This document shows, piece after piece, positions 5,707 to 7,162 of a stretch of 7,162 bases of DNA (positions are counted from its first letter, which is position 1; each line of letters opens with the position of its first letter). The translations under genes and the position numbers were made by a program. Source of the stretch: Acidobacteriota bacterium. Its GTDB lineage: Bacteria > Acidobacteriota > Terriglobia > UBA7540. The notes under the pieces are model-generated. The model saw nothing but the letters and a program-made list of their open reading frames with translations, ran no database searches and was not told the origin of the DNA. The DNA lies in the NCBI GenBank assembly GCA_021784615.1, contig JAJYHU010000353.1:1-7162 (forward strand), written 5' to 3'.

Positions 5707-7162
5707 TCCGATCTGAGTCGGCGAGGTTTTTTGGGCGCGCTTACAGCGGGAGCCGGACTGGCGCAAGCTAAGGCGCTGGAAGGCACGGTGGGCAAGCCCG
5801 CCCAACCGGGCTCGCGGCCCGCAGGAAAGCCTAAGAATGTTCTCTTGCTGATGTCTGACCAGCACGCTCCCTTCGCCCTCGGCGTGAACGGCGACTCGGT
5901 GGCGCACACCCCGAACCTTGATGCTCTGGCTGAGAGCGGCGTCCGTTTTGAGAGCGCCTACTGCACGAATCCAGTCTGTCTGCCTTCGCGCGCCTCGCTG
6001 CTCACCGGCCTCTATACTCACCACAACGGGTGCTACAGCAACGATACTCCGTGGCCCTACGGGCACAAGACGCTGGCTCACTATTTCCACGACGCCGGCT
6101 ATATCACCTCGCTGATCGGCAAGATGCACTTTGACGACGGCCAGACGCACGGCTTCGATTACCATCTGGATTTCAACGAATGGTTCCAATACCTAGGCCC
6201 CAAAACCAAAATTTGGGCGGATGAACTGGGCTTCCCGAATAGCGGGGCGGGACAGCCTCAAATTCCCGAACTATGGGAGAAACATGACCCCTGGGCTGGC
6301 GTGCGTGCTGACGATGTTCGCGAAGGATACGTTGCCTTGGGGCGTGTCTCGCGTCTAGCTGAAGAGGACCACTTTGAGAGCTTTGTCGCACGGGAGACCA
6401 TCCGCTTCCTGGAAACCTATGGGAAGAGCCACCCTTTCTTTCTGATCAGTTCGTTCCTTAAGCCGCACGACCCGTTCATGCCGGCGCGGCGCTTTGCGGC
6501 CATGTTCAATCCTGCCAGGATGAAAGTGCCCGATACATGGGGCAAAGTGGACCTTTCCACCGTGCCGCGCGTCATCCGCGAGGCTATCGAATGGCCTGGT
6601 TCCACACCCGAACTCCGCAATCCCGAGGCCGTCAAGATCCGCATTGCCATGTATTACGCGCAACTCGCGCAGACGGACGACTGCATCGGCAAAGTCCTTG
6701 CTGTTTTGCGCGAACTGGGCCTGGAGGACGACACAATTATCCTTTACACCGCCGACCATGGCGAGATGCTTGGCCGGCACGGCCTGTGGAACAAATTTGT
6801 TTTCTATGAGCCGTCGGTGGGCGTGCCGCTCCTTTGCCGGGTTCCCGGATTAACCCCGGAAAACGTTCCGTGCCAAACTCCTGTCAGCTTGGTTCAGGTC
6901 ATGGCCACGCTTACGGAATTGTGCGGTCTGCCGCTTCCTTCTGGATTGGATGGCGGCAGCTTCACAACAAGCCTTCAGCATCCGAGGCGGACGATTGAGA
7001 CTTCGGTTTTTGCGGAATTTGCCACCCATAGCAGCCATCCCCGGTTCATGATTCGGCGCGGCGATTTTAAATATTGTTATTACGTCAATGACATGCCGGA
7101 GCTCTACAATCTGCGCACGGACCCTCAGGAAATGAAGAACCTTGCTCTTTTGCCAGAGTATT
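5704..7162 (+). CDS. Formylglycine-dependent sulfatase (S1 family), Tat-exported, C-terminal end cut by window
   Basis: A sulfatase of the alkaline phosphatase superfamily that removes sulfate esters from a sugar or small organic substrate outside the cytoplasm. The frame stays open for 486 codons to the window edge. Seen: a Tat signal SRRGFL (residues 5-10); the first metal-site motif SDQH with D52; the catalytic motif CLPSR with C92 and R96, followed by ASLLTG; GKMHF with K140 and H142; KPHDPF with H255; TADHGE with D351 and H352; and K364 in LWNKF. All expected active-site residues are therefore present. The late motif ELYNLRTDP (466-474), then NLA, is typical close to the end of these enzymes, so probably only some tens of residues are missing. 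C92 must be converted to formylglycine by a maturase not seen here; because Tat exports folded proteins, this would happen in the cytoplasm. The substrate cannot be told; its neighbours suggest a glycan or glycoside. Confidence 0.93.
   Translation, partial: MSDLSRRGFLGALTAGAGLAQAKALEGTVGKPAQPGSRPAGKPKNVLLLMSDQHAPFALGVNGDSVAHTPNLDALAESGVRFESAYCTNPVCLPSRASLLTGLYTHHNGCYSNDTPWPYGHKTLAHYFHDAGYITSLIGKMHFDDGQTHGFDYHLDFNEWFQYLGPKTKIWADELGFPNSGAGQPQIPELWEKHDPWAGVRADDVREGYVALGRVSRLAEEDHFESFVARETIRFLETYGKSHPFFLISSFLKPHDPFMPARRFAAMFNPARMKVPDTWGKVDLSTVPRVIREAIEWPGSTPELRNPEAVKIRIAMYYAQLAQTDDCIGKVLAVLRELGLEDDTIILYTADHGEMLGRHGLWNKFVFYEPSVGVPLLCRVPGLTPENVPCQTPVSLVQVMATLTELCGLPLPSGLDGGSFTTSLQHPRRTIETSVFAEFATHSSHPRFMIRRGDFKYCYYVNDMPELYNLRTDPQEMKNLALLPEY

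Noticed and set aside
5689..6189. 166-codon open frame on the - strand over the sulfatase start
   Set aside because: Antisense to the well-supported sulfatase N-terminus and catalytic CLPSR motif; no independent motif or ribosome-binding site recognised.

Overview
The window reads as one strand of bacterial chromosome or metagenomic contig: four confident protein genes, all on the + strand, plus one uncertain small ORF. It is moderately GC-rich. Three of the four genes start with twin-arginine (Tat) signals. The first is a gluconate 2-dehydrogenase subunit 3-type protein with the GYYTSEIG / CTHPEHQ signature that I associate with Acidobacteriota. The best guess is therefore an Acidobacteriota member (Bryobacter/Solibacter-like). 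Planctomycetota or Verrucomicrobiota cannot be excluded, because sulfatase-rich loci are also typical there. This taxonomic call is inference from protein style, not from a marker gene.

Layout. 39-641: Tat-exported subunit 3 of a membrane or periplasmic sugar dehydrogenase, without its flavoprotein partner in view. 642-937: non-coding gap. 938-3976: a 1012-residue Tat-exported multidomain protein that I cannot assign to a named family. It looks like a glycoside-hydrolase-type TIM barrel, then a flavodoxin/GATase-like domain as in GH42 enzymes, then a beta domain, then a second barrel resembling xylose isomerase-like proteins. 4057-5469: a 12-helix APC-superfamily permease. 5470-5703: a gap with a GC-rich bulged hairpin and a possible 40-residue Cys-rich ORF (5580-5702) ending one base before the next start. 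5704 to the window edge: a Tat-exported formylglycine-dependent sulfatase (S1 family), lacking only its C-terminal end.

Working together (inference): the sulfatase and the large hydrolase-like protein would act outside the cytoplasm on a sulfated or otherwise decorated glycan or glycoside. The subunit 3 protein would belong to an oxidase of released sugars or alcohols, and the permease would import a small product. The gaps between genes (296, 80 and 234 bases) are wide for a tight operon, so co-transcription is not proven. The most interesting items are the unusual domain fusion in the 1012-residue protein and the unexplained small ORF in front of the sulfatase. I see no mobile element, CRISPR array, tRNA or rRNA.
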